DNA from: Perkinsus chesapeaki
Taxonomy: Eukaryota > Perkinsozoa > Perkinsida > Perkinsidae
Direction: 5' to 3'
Assembly (NCBI GenBank): GCA_013115145.1
Contig: JAAPAO010000192.1
Coordinates: 1 to 55,603, forward strand
DNA: 55,603 bases
Numbering within the stretch: position 1 is the stretch's first letter; each line of letters starts with the position of its first letter. Positions 8,999-17,966 of this stretch are shown one piece after another. The notes under the pieces were generated by a model. It saw nothing but the letters and a program-made list of their open reading frames with translations, was not told where the DNA came from and made no database searches. The position numbers were made by a program, and so were the translations under genes.

Positions 8999-11900
8999 AT
9001 GGCATCTCCAAGTCAAGTGATCGTCGTCGGAGGCGGTCTCGCCGGTTTCTCTGCCGCTAACACGGTTTTAGAGAACGGTGGTAACGTTCTTTTGATTGAT
9101 AAGTCTGCTTTCTGCGGCGGTAACTCGTCCAAGGCAACCTCTGGTATTAATGGTTGCTGCACCAGAACTCAGAAGAAGCTCGGTGTCGAGGATTCTAACG
9201 AGTTGTTCGAGTCCGATTGCATGAAGGGCGGTTCTAAAAGTCCCGAGCTCATCAAGACTATGGTTGAGCACTCCGGCAATTCTGTCAACTGGTTGATGGA
9301 TAACTTCGATCTCGATCTTTCCCTCCTTGCTCGTTTGGGTGGTCACTCTGCCGAGCGTACCCATCGTGGTAAAGAGCGCTTCCCTGGTATGACTATCACC
9401 TACGCCCAGATCCAGATGGCCGAGCATATCTCCAAGGCTCAGCCCAGCAGGTGTCAGATCATCAACAAGGCTCGTGCTACTGAGCTTATCGAGAACGAGA
9501 AGGGTGAGGTTATTGGTGTTATCTACACTACTAAGGACGGTCAGGCTCACAAGGCCTACGGTCCCGTTATCCTCGCTACCGGTGGATTCGGTGCTGATTT
9601 CTCTGAGGACGGTATTCTTGCTAAGTATCGTCCCGATCTCCTCAAGCTTGCCACCACTAACGGCGAGCACTGCACTGGTGATGGAATCAAGATGGGTGTA
9701 GCCGCTGGTGCCGACGTTGTTGATCTCGAGTGGGTCCAGGTCCATCCTACCGGTCTCGTCAACCCCAAGGACCCTGACTGCAAGGTCAAGTTCCTTGCCG
9801 CTGAGGCTCTTCGTGGTGTTGGTGGTATCCTTCTTGATGCTGATGGAAAGCGTTTCTCCAACGAGCTTGGTCGCCGTGATTACGTCTCCAACAGGATGTT
9901 CGCCAACAAGGGACCTTTCCGTCTTGTCCTTAACTCTGCCGCTGCCAACGATATTCACTGGCATGTTGAGCATTATGAGGGCCGTGGTGTCATGAAGCAC
10001 TTCAAGAGCGGTTATGATCTCGCCAAGGAGATGGGTATCTCTTCCTCTACTCTTGAGGACACCTTCAAGAGCTACATTGAGGTTGCCAAGAAGCAGACTG
10101 CTGACCCTAACAACGGTCCCTATGATGCCTACCCGTCTGGAAAGACCTGGGATGAGTGGGGAAAGAAGTTCTTCAAGAACTTCGACTACAAGTTGGATGA
10201 CGAGTTTGATGTCGCCATCGTTACTCCCCTTGTCCATTACTGCATGGGTGGTTTGAAGATCGATACTACTGGTCGTGTCCTCAACAAGGAGGGCAAGCCC
10301 ATCCGTGGTCTCTACGCCGCTGGTGAGCTCATGGGAGGTGTCCACGGAAACAACCGTCTCGGTGGTAACTCTCTTCTTGACTGCGTCGTCTTCGGTCGCC
10401 TCACTGGTAAGGATGCTGCTCAGAACTTCATGCCCGGTCATGTTCATGTCCCTCTCAAGGATCTTGCTGAGGGCAGGACTGAGCCTAGCAAGCGTGCCAT
10501 TGTTGTTGGCGGTGGTCTCGCTGGTTTCTCTGCTGCTAACACTGTTCTTGAGCACGGTGGTGAAGTTCTCCTTCTCGATAAGTCTGCCTTCTGCGGTGGT
10601 AACTCCTCCAAGGCCACTTCCGGCATCAACGGTTGCTGCACTAAGACTCAGAAGAACCTCGGTGTTGAGGATTCCAACGAGTTGTTCGAGTCCGATTGCA
10701 TGAAGGGCGGTTCCAAGAGTCCCGAACTCATCAAGACCATGGTTGAGAACTCCGGTAACTCTGTTGACTGGCTCGTCGACAACTTCGATCTTGATCTTTC
10801 CCTCCTTGCTCGTTTGGGTGGTCACTCTGCCGAGCGTACCCATCGTGGTAAGGAGCGCTTCCCTGGTATGACTATCACCTACGCTGAGATCCAGATGGCC
10901 GAGGCTATCTCCAAGGCTCACCCTGATAAGTGCCAAATCATCAACAAGGCTCGTGCGACCGATCTCATCACCAGTGATGAAGGTGAGGTCATCGGTGTCC
11001 ACTACGAGAAGGCTGGCAAGGGTTACTCCGTCTTTGGACCTGTTATCCTCGCTTCCGGTGGATTCGGTGCTGATTTCTCTGAGGATGGTATTCTTGCTAA
11101 GTATCGTCCCGATCTCCTCAAGCTTGCCACCACTAACGGTGAGCACTGCACTGGTGATGGAATCAAGATGGGCGTTGCTGTCGGTGCCGACACTGTTGAT
11201 CTCGAGTGGGTCCAGGTCCATCCTACCGGTCTCGTCAACCCCAAGGACCCTGACTGCAAGGTCAAGTTCCTTGCCGCTGAGGCTCTTCGTGGTGTTGGTG
11301 GTATCCTTCTTGATGCTGATGGAAAGCGTTTCTCCAACGAGCTTGGTCGCCGTGATTACGTCTCCAACAGGATGTTCGCCAACAAGGGACCTTTCCGTCT
11401 TGTCCTTAACTCTGCCGCTGCCAACGATATTCACTGGCATGTTGAGCATTATGAGGGCCGTGGTGTCATGAAGCACTTCAAGAGCGGTTACGATCTCGCC
11501 AAGGAGATGGGTATCTCTTCCTCTACTCTTGAGGACACCTTCAAGAGCTACATTGAGGTTGCCAAGAAGCAGACTGCTGACCCTAACAACGGTCCCTATG
11601 ATGCCTACCCGTCTGGAAAGACCTGGGATGAGTGGGGAAAGAAGTTCTTCAAGAACTTCGACTACAAGTTGGATGACGAGTTTGATGTCGCCATCGTTAC
11701 TCCCCTTGTCCATTACTGCATGGGTGGTTTGAAGATCGATACTACTGGTCGTGTCCTCAACAAGGAGGGCAAGCCCATCCGTGGTCTCTACGCCGCTGGT
11801 GAGCTTATGGGAGGTGTCCACGGAAACAACCGTCTCGGTGGTAACTCTCTTCTTGACTGCGTTGTCTTCGGTCGCCTCACTGGTAAGGATCTCTGCGAGA

Positions 11901-13018
11901 ATGTCCTCGGCATTGACACCAAGGTCAACCTTAAGGACTTGAAGGCCGCCCCCACTGCCCAGAAGACCGCCGTCGCCGCTGCACCTGCTCCCGCTGCTGC
12001 CGCTGCCGCTCCCGCTGCCACTGGTTACACTATGGAGGAGGTTGCCAAGCACAATACCGAAAGCGACTGCTGGGTTGTCCTCAATGGTGAGGTTCTCGAT
12101 GTCACTGACTTCCTCCCTGAGCACCCTGGTGGAAAGTTGGCCATCATGACCTTCGCCGGTAAGGACGCCACTAAGGAGTTCAACATGATTCACCCTGCTG
12201 ATGTTGTCGAGAAGTACGTCCCCGAGTCCGTCCTCGGACCCGTCGTTGAGGCCTCTGCTGCTCCCGCTCCTGTCGCCGCCGCCCCCGTTGCTGCCGCTCC
12301 TGTTAACGGTTACACTTTGGATGAGGTTGCCAAGCACAACACCGAGAGTGATTGCTGGGTTGCTCTTAACGGACAGGTTTTGGATGTGACTGACTTCCTT
12401 CCCGAGCATCCCGGTGGAAAGCTCGCTATCATGACCTTCGCCGGTAAGGACGCCTCCAAGGAGTTCAACATGATCCATCCTGCTGATGTTGTTGAGAAGT
12501 ACGTCCCCGATTCCATCCTCGGACCTGTTGTTGAGGCCTCTGCCGTTGCCGCTGCCCCTGTTGCCGCTCCTGCTGCTGCCCCCGCCAACGGTATCACCAT
12601 GGAGGAGGTCGCCAAGCATACTAGCGAAGCTGACTGCTGGGTTGTTGTCAACGGACAGGTTTTGGATGTCACTGACTTCCTCCCTGAGCACCCTGGTGGA
12701 AAGTTGGCCATCATGACCTTCGCCGGTAAGGACGCCACTAAGGAGTTCAACATGATTCACCCTGCTGATGTTGTTGAGAAGTACGCTTCTGATGCTATCC
12801 TCGGACCTCTTGTCGAGGCTACCGCTGCTGCCCCTGCTGCTACTTCCAACAACTTGGCTCAGCCTCTCCTTAGCAACTACTCCTCCAGGGCGCTGCCGCT
12901 CAGTGGTGGGGTGAGGATCGCAATACCTGTGATATGCATGGTCCTCTCGGACCCTCTGTGTGGTCTTATTGCGCCGCCCTTTGCTACTTCGTCTGGATGT
13001 TCGTTCTTGAGACTTTGA
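8999..13018 (+). CDS. Tandem soluble-type fumarate reductase flavoprotein fused to three cytochrome b5 domains (continues into a membrane cytochrome b after a frame break)
   Basis: Starting at ATG 8999 the intron-free frame runs 1339 residues. Two flavoprotein units of about 492 residues each begin with IVVGGGLAGFSAANTVLE (FAD-binding GxGxxG), followed by SKATSGINGCC, GGHSAERTHRG, WVQVHPTGLV, VHYCMGGLKID and NRLGGNSLLDC. These are the FAD and fumarate/succinate contact blocks of the flavocytochrome c / Osm1 / FRDS family, including the His and Arg residues expected in the active site. An Ala/Pro-rich linker leads to three cytochrome b5 domains, each with HPGG and FNMIHP heme-ligand histidines. 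The natural frame is lost near 12881-12900: the last roughly 42 codons to the stop are frameshifted, while the other frame continues as a di-heme membrane anchor (see 12934..13767). Codon use is strongly biased, which suggests high expression. No mitochondrial presequence is obvious. Probable function: fumarate reduction or succinate oxidation coupled to quinone. Confidence 0.9.
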   Translation: MASPSQVIVVGGGLAGFSAANTVLENGGNVLLIDKSAFCGGNSSKATSGINGCCTRTQKKLGVEDSNELFESDCMKGGSKSPELIKTMVEHSGNSVNWLMDNFDLDLSLLARLGGHSAERTHRGKERFPGMTITYAQIQMAEHISKAQPSRCQIINKARATELIENEKGEVIGVIYTTKDGQAHKAYGPVILATGGFGADFSEDGILAKYRPDLLKLATTNGEHCTGDGIKMGVAAGADVVDLEWVQVHPTGLVNPKDPDCKVKFLAAEALRGVGGILLDADGKRFSNELGRRDYVSNRMFANKGPFRLVLNSAAANDIHWHVEHYEGRGVMKHFKSGYDLAKEMGISSSTLEDTFKSYIEVAKKQTADPNNGPYDAYPSGKTWDEWGKKFFKNFDYKLDDEFDVAIVTPLVHYCMGGLKIDTTGRVLNKEGKPIRGLYAAGELMGGVHGNNRLGGNSLLDCVVFGRLTGKDAAQNFMPGHVHVPLKDLAEGRTEPSKRAIVVGGGLAGFSAANTVLEHGGEVLLLDKSAFCGGNSSKATSGINGCCTKTQKNLGVEDSNELFESDCMKGGSKSPELIKTMVENSGNSVDWLVDNFDLDLSLLARLGGHSAERTHRGKERFPGMTITYAEIQMAEAISKAHPDKCQIINKARATDLITSDEGEVIGVHYEKAGKGYSVFGPVILASGGFGADFSEDGILAKYRPDLLKLATTNGEHCTGDGIKMGVAVGADTVDLEWVQVHPTGLVNPKDPDCKVKFLAAEALRGVGGILLDADGKRFSNELGRRDYVSNRMFANKGPFRLVLNSAAANDIHWHVEHYEGRGVMKHFKSGYDLAKEMGISSSTLEDTFKSYIEVAKKQTADPNNGPYDAYPSGKTWDEWGKKFFKNFDYKLDDEFDVAIVTPLVHYCMGGLKIDTTGRVLNKEGKPIRGLYAAGELMGGVHGNNRLGGNSLLDCVVFGRLTGKDLCENVLGIDTKVNLKDLKAAPTAQKTAVAAAPAPAAAAAAPAATGYTMEEVAKHNTESDCWVVLNGEVLDVTDFLPEHPGGKLAIMTFAGKDATKEFNMIHPADVVEKYVPESVLGPVVEASAAPAPVAAAPVAAAPVNGYTLDEVAKHNTESDCWVALNGQVLDVTDFLPEHPGGKLAIMTFAGKDASKEFNMIHPADVVEKYVPDSILGPVVEASAVAAAPVAAPAAAPANGITMEEVAKHTSEADCWVVVNGQVLDVTDFLPEHPGGKLAIMTFAGKDATKEFNMIHPADVVEKYASDAILGPLVEATAAAPAATSNNLAQPLLSNYSSRALPLSGGVRIAIPVICMVLSDPLCGLIAPPFATSSGCSFLRL
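9020..11900 (+). repeat. Two tandem flavoprotein units with near-identical DNA in their second halves
   Basis: Unit 1 begins at 9020 and unit 2 at 10499. The offset is 1479 bp at first and 1476 bp after a one-codon indel near 9540/11016. From about 9830 to 10400 the two copies differ at only a few silent bases, whereas the first halves differ more, for example around 9470-9560 versus 10950-11035. The pattern points to recent duplication or gene conversion of the 3' half. Confidence 0.9.
12023..12823 (+). repeat. Three cytochrome b5 domains in tandem
   Basis: Units start at 12023, 12308 and 12590, spaced 285 and 282 bp, each about 78 residues plus an Ala/Pro-rich linker. All keep DVTDFLPEHPGGKLAIMTFA and FNMIHPADVVEKY. 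Many bases are identical between units, especially over the HPGG block. Confidence 0.9.
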
Positions 13019-13767
13019 AGACTATCTTCACTGTCAAGAACTGGAAGAACATCTCTGACAAGTCTGGTTTGAGTCGTTCTGCTATCTTCATGATGGTCTT
13101 CGTCACTATCCATGCTTTGGGTAATATCCACTTGTTCTTCGGTGCCATTCACTTCAACGCCTATGCCTACTTCCTCAACCATCCCTGCCCTTGGAGCACT
13201 CTCCTCCTTCCTGTCGAGATCTACCTCCTTGCCGCTGGTCTCTTGCACGTTACCGTCGCCACTGTGCGTACCTTCAAGTTCAAGAGCATGAACAGCAGCA
13301 TTGATCAGCTTTGGTTGTTCTTGACTGGCAGCGTTCTCTTCGTCTTCCTTGTGGTCCATCTTATGCAGTTCCGCTTCGTCAGTGAGGCTGCTGCTCCTCA
13401 GTACTACTTCCGTTCTAAGTGGATGTATCCCTTCTACTGCAGCAGTGATGATACCTCTTGCGAGCTCGTCCACTTCAAGGATCTCTACAAGATGGAAATG
13501 AAGTACTTCGAGAGCTTCGGCTGGGTTCTCTTCTACGAGGCCGGTGTTATCGCTTTCTGGTCCCATATGAAGGAGGGTATTCGCAAGGTCATCGCCGCCT
13601 ACGCTGGCATCCCTCGCAAGTACAAGTCTCAGGCTCAGTTCTTCGGCCAGCTCATGGCCTGGGTTCTTGGTCTCCTCTACTTCTCCTATCCCTTGTTCAG
13701 CTATTTCGCTCCCATCAAGGACTGGGCCAAGTACGATGCTGCTATGCCCACCCCTGCTGAGATGTAA
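12934..13767 (+). CDS. Membrane di-heme cytochrome b (SdhC/FrdC b558-like) domain, probably the C-terminus of the fumarate reductase fusion
   Basis: This frame has its own ATG at 12934, but homology to the gene at 17967-20153 begins further upstream in the same frame: QWWGEDRNT, then GPLGPSV, equals QWWGVERNT, GPLGPSV there. It is therefore best read as the continuation of the fusion at 8999, offset by one base. Five to six membrane helices are visible. Histidines in four of them (TIHALGNIH, LLHVTVA, VVHLMQFRF, WSHMKEGI) match the four axial ligands expected in b558-type anchors of Bacillus/Wolinella succinate dehydrogenase and fumarate reductase; the block with HALGNIH and FNAY resembles their HxxGN region. 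A loop with YCSSDDTSC is conserved in both local copies. The expected role is quinone/quinol exchange and transfer of electrons across or into the membrane toward the b5 domains. A separate translation start at 12934 cannot be excluded. Confidence 0.8.
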   Translation: MHGPLGPSVWSYCAALCYFVWMFVLETLKTIFTVKNWKNISDKSGLSRSAIFMMVFVTIHALGNIHLFFGAIHFNAYAYFLNHPCPWSTLLLPVEIYLLAAGLLHVTVATVRTFKFKSMNSSIDQLWLFLTGSVLFVFLVVHLMQFRFVSEAAAPQYYFRSKWMYPFYCSSDDTSCELVHFKDLYKMEMKYFESFGWVLFYEAGVIAFWSHMKEGIRKVIAAYAGIPRKYKSQAQFFGQLMAWVLGLLYFSYPLFSYFAPIKDWAKYDAAMPTPAEM

Positions 13768-14109
13768 GCAGCGAGTGACTCTGGGTTTTTTGCTGGATAG
13801 AAATTGATCTTATCTATCCCTCGGACCTCTGTGGTTCGTTACTGTTTTCCCCGTGTGTATGATTGACGGCTAATAAGTCGTCACTTGTTGTTTAAGTTAC
13901 TTCCACTACATAATTGGTTGTTCAGCCACCTTATCATTCTCTCCCTACCATACGGCATCCCCCCGACTTTATGGTGAATTCCGCTCGATGGTACGGAGAG
14001 TTTGAGTCAATCCTCAGTCACCCGTGTTGGGTCACGTATCTTCTTCAATAATGCTGTTGTGTTTTAATATGTAAATTACTAGTGAAAGAACAGTTATCCG
14101 ATGCCGGAA

Positions 14110-14440
14110 GAAAACGCAACAGTCTCTGTTATTCTTGTTGTTCATTTAAAACTGGCCATTCGACAGTCTCTATTATTCTTGTTGTTCATTTAATACNNNN
14201 NNNNNNNNNNNNNNNNNNNNNNNNNNNNNNNNNNNNNNNNNNNNNNNNNNNNNNNNNNNNNNNNNNNNNNNNNNNNNNNNNNNNNNNNNNNNATACTGGC
14301 CATTCGACAGTCTCTGTTATTCTTGTTGTTCATTTAATACTGGCCATTCGACAGTCTCTGTTATTCTTGTTGTTCATTTAATACTGGCCATTCGACAGTC
14401 TCTGTTATTCTTGTTGTTCATTTAATACTGGACATTCGAC
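14110..14440. repeat. 44-bp tandem repeat array interrupted by an assembly gap
   Basis: Copies of a unit containing tactggccattcgacagtct follow each other at exactly 44 bp (for example 14293 and 14337), with degenerate copies at both ends. Ambiguous bases at 14197-14292 show that the assembly could not resolve the array, so its true length is unknown. Confidence 0.95.
14197..14292. other. Run of 96 N (assembly gap)
   Basis: All bases are N. The flanks are copies of the same 44-bp repeat, so the gap is inside the array and the N count may not reflect its real size. Confidence 1.
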
Positions 14441-14787
14441 TGTTATTCGTTTCGACTAGCTAACGCAATGAAGCTCTCTCGGGAATGAAATCATGCAGCA
14501 TCATTTCAGTCGGGATACTTGGCAGTAAACTGGAATATCCTCCGTAACGGCGAGAAATCTTCAACTGAGTCCTCATCCCTGAGTAACATGACCACTCTTC
14601 TCATTAGACACTCTTACTCATCTGTCGCCTTCAATCTCCCCAGCGCCGTCAGCGCCACGGATTGCTTCCGTCCAGATAGAACCAAATGGCCGCCAGCAGT
14701 CGTACGGAACGGGGAAGGAGATGTACGTGTAATCTCCTCAGACCATCTGCCGCCGGCATCCCATCGACCCACACTAGCAGCCTTCAC

Positions 14788-15830
14788 CTGTTCTTCTTCC
14801 CATCTGCTGGATCTTCGACACGACTGGCGTCTTCTCTGCATCCTTCCCGACCCTTCTCTTGCCCATAGGCGTTTCTGAAGGAGGAGCATGGACGAAAAAT
14901 CCCCTCCTCCTACGAACCTGGTTGTGAGCCTTTCGAAGACGTTCCCCTGCTGTGCAGCTAACCGAGCATGCTTCGTTATCTTCGGCACTGGCTCTGGACT
15001 AGGCCGCGTTGGCTCCGGCTTTGCGCCCCCTGTCGGACCGCAGTCCCGACGGCTTCTACTATGGGATGGATGAGGAGTGATCTTGGGGGCGAACGTTGCC
15101 TGAAGTGACTCCGAAGAGGCTCCCTCAGAGATGCGCCCATTACACCTTCCATGTTAGCAGCTTCAATGACTTTTCTTTTCTCTTCAATCTTCGCCTTTGA
15201 CACTTCCGCCGCTCTCAGCAACCTGCTCATCAATAGAAAACTCTCCAACTCAAACAGCCACTTTAATCGTATCTCCTATATTTCACATTCAGACAGCATC
15301 ACTGTGCCGAGCACGAATATTAGCATTCTCTTCACTACGTGTAGATAGTCGAATGTAAGTGAGCTTCACTCCCCTCTAGACTATCAACCCCACCATGCGT
15401 CACAGAATGCTTACATCTATCACAGAAGTGAACGATGGTAGAGCAACGATCCTCGCTTAGCTATACCGCCCGCGTTACCTGTCGCTAACTGGAAGCTCCT
15501 CTCTCTTTTGCCCCCGTCTAGAATATATATTAGGAGCAAATGTGCAAGTAGCCTAATGCCACAGTAGTTGGGACGTTATCCGGCAGTCCCCACTTTAAGC
15601 TCTGCTTCATATTGCGCTTGCCTCTGCTCTTTCCGTCGCCGAACATCCTCCGCCCAAGCGCCCAAATCCCTCTGTGTCCGCGCCAGCGATCGACTTCGCC
15701 TATTTATCACCGGCGTGTGTCTGGCTTCCTCCTCCCTTCCGATGCGCTCCTTGTAACCCGCTATGGCCGCCTCGCGAGATGCCAATAATTTACTGGCGCG
15801 TGAAGCTATGGACGGCACGTCCGATGCCAT
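14788..15830 (-). CDS. Coiled-coil, charge-rich protein with repeated P-x-I-(N/T) motifs; multi-exon, incompletely resolved
   Basis: The first exon starts at ATG 15830 (MASDVPSIASRASKLL) and continues through HTPVINRRSRSLARTQ and a charged helix ending near 15580. A second helical piece (LLRAAEVSKAKIEEKRKVIE) lies at about 15222-15130. A third exon, opening with acceptor cacttcag, reads ATFAPKITPHPSHSRS, then EPVPKITKHARLAAQQ and GNVFERLTTR, ending with a donor (gttcgt) near 14925. A 50-bp intron leads in phase to a short charged exon down to 14788. HTPVIN, FAPKIT and PVPKIT look like a repeated motif. I do not recognise the family; a cytoskeletal or flagellar role would be guesswork. The junction between exons 1 and 2 and the 3' end are unsolved. 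Confidence 0.45.
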
Positions 15831-17966
15831 TTTCCTAGACCTACGCCCTCTGCATTCTCCACACAGTATGCCATCTTCCTACTTGGGATCCACACGTGGG
15901 CGGCCTGTGACAGCTCTACGAAGCTCATCCTCGTATTCCTGTACCAACTTGTCTCTATGAGTCTCTCGAGCGGCACTGAAACCGTTATTGGTGCGCATGT
16001 GAAGTATAACGAAGCACGTGGAGACTTCGGGACTAGTTGAGAGAAGTATAGAGAATATGGACTGATAGATGTAGATAAGACTGGAAAGAAGTACAGGAGG
16101 TCATTCGACCGCGCCCCACTACAGACCTGTGCTGATTATACAGCCTATTGACAATCTTATCCACTTCAGCTTGAGGTGCCACTCGAGTAGCCGTACTCGT
16201 GCTATCCTCGCATATGCTGCTAGTCTTCGATCGACGCGATGGTGTACAAGGCAATGACACAGGAGCCGTCTGGATAATAGAAGATGCCTCAGCCAGAAAT
16301 ATGTCGGGAGGTCTCTTGTTGATGAGAAAGAAGTGGCGAACTTAATAACGTAGTATTGCGCACGATTGCCGCATATCATTGACTGTCAGTCCCAGAGAGT
16401 CATAAAGACGTCAAATATCTCTTGAAGATATGGATCTCACTACCATTAAGGGAAATTTAGTACCCTCGAGAAAAGCATTCACTTGAAGTTAGTTTGACCC
16501 CTTCTCAGTACATGCATTTTCCCCCGCTTCACGGCATGGGATGGTTGGCCGTAGACATCGTACGAACCAGCTGAAGTAGTCGAAGCCGAAGTCCGAGGTG
16601 ATGGGCTCAACCTGAGGGGCCATCTTATGCTACACTACGATGCTGAATATTCCTTTTCGATCTGTCTCACTATAGGCCATTACTCTCTCAAGTTTGGTAT
16701 AACTGTGAGGGCTGGCGGTGAGCCAAGTGGCGTCCTTTCATCATGTAGTCGACGCACTGCCACCCTGTGTCTGCGAGTTTGTTCCTGCTCCTCCCCCAGA
16801 TCCAGCAGCCTTGATACTTGCTGTGCTATAACCGATCGGAGAGGAGTAGTTGGCATCAATAAAGGGCTTCGAGATCCTTTCAAATACCCTCACCATGCAT
16901 AATATCAATTTATTAATATATAATCTACATCAGCGACCACCCTACCTATTTCAGTCCCTCCGTTATTAACACTTGAGCTCCTCCAACTCGTAACACAACA
17001 AGGACCTCCCTCAAGTCACATTAAAAGTAGACAAGGAAACATCATGTACGATTGATGTGATAAGATACAGCGGTTGCCCCTATTACACGAACTACTCTGT
17101 AGTGTCCGATAATAATAGTAGTATGTGATGCATTGGGTATACAACATACCTCACGTTGTTTGATATATTTTCCCACAGCTACGGATTCTTCCTATTCGCA
17201 AACGGCTCTCAGTCCGCATTGGCTACAAACTACAGAGCTCCGCTCCTCGATTGTGCTTGTAATAACTCGCTCTTATTGTATGTTTCGCCGTTTTCGAAGG
17301 TGGCCCTATGAACATGAATGTTAATAGGGGTCCCGCGCCTATCCCTATGCAATCTGTGTCACAATGCTGGTCTCGAACGTGTCCAAATCGAAAAAGATTT
17401 CCGCAAACAAACTGTCTCATTCTCTGAGGCACCACTAGGGCACCAAAGCCCAAGCCGCAAAGGGCCTCAACGAACGATTGCATTATCGCCACATAAACGA
17501 CCCCATAAAGCGACGATTGTACACTATCAGGGAGATACCAGTGGCTCACTAACAGTAAAGTGTCTCGCGAATGGCAGTCGACTATCGCAACACGTGCGAT
17601 GATCAGACACTGCCGCAGCGAAGGAGGCTCTTGCCACATAAACGACCCCAGTAGGCGACGAACGCTTCCAGGGAGATACCAGTGGCGAAATCAAGGAAAC
17701 ACATCTTCGTTACTTTACCTGTTGACGGAAGCTAATAACTGTAAAAGGAGACAGCGGTTGTGTCGGCATAGCTAATTAGGTTCCAGAACAGCAAGATACC
17801 CGGGAAACAGTGAAATGGATTAATCGACTTGATCACCCAAAACAATGAAGGCGAGACAGAAAACAATATACAATTGTTAGTAGTTCGACTATAGGCAGGC
17901 CGAGCACAAAGCTCTCAGTATGCAACTGCCAAGTCCGATCCGAAACTAATCTCATGCACTCCAAAA
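15831..17966. other. Long intergenic region with no supported gene
   Basis: Frames of up to 138 codons occur (for example minus 17223-17639) but have no recognisable domain, and part of that frame lies over a direct repeat (17488-17686). Nothing RNA-like was found. Confidence 0.4.
17488..17686. repeat. Two-copy interrupted direct repeat
   Basis: The 17-mer gccacataaacgacccc occurs at 17488 and 17633, and cagggagataccagtggc at 17528 and 17669. Each copy is thus a 54-58 bp block with conserved ends and a variable core, starting with gccac and ending with gtggc. Confidence 0.8.

Noticed and set aside
9068-12760. Minus-strand open frame of 1230 codons
   Set aside because: It is the antisense shadow of the biased-codon fumarate reductase gene; no independent motif or conservation.
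15831-17966. Several frames of 60-138 codons
   Set aside because: No motif or start context; one overlaps a direct repeat.
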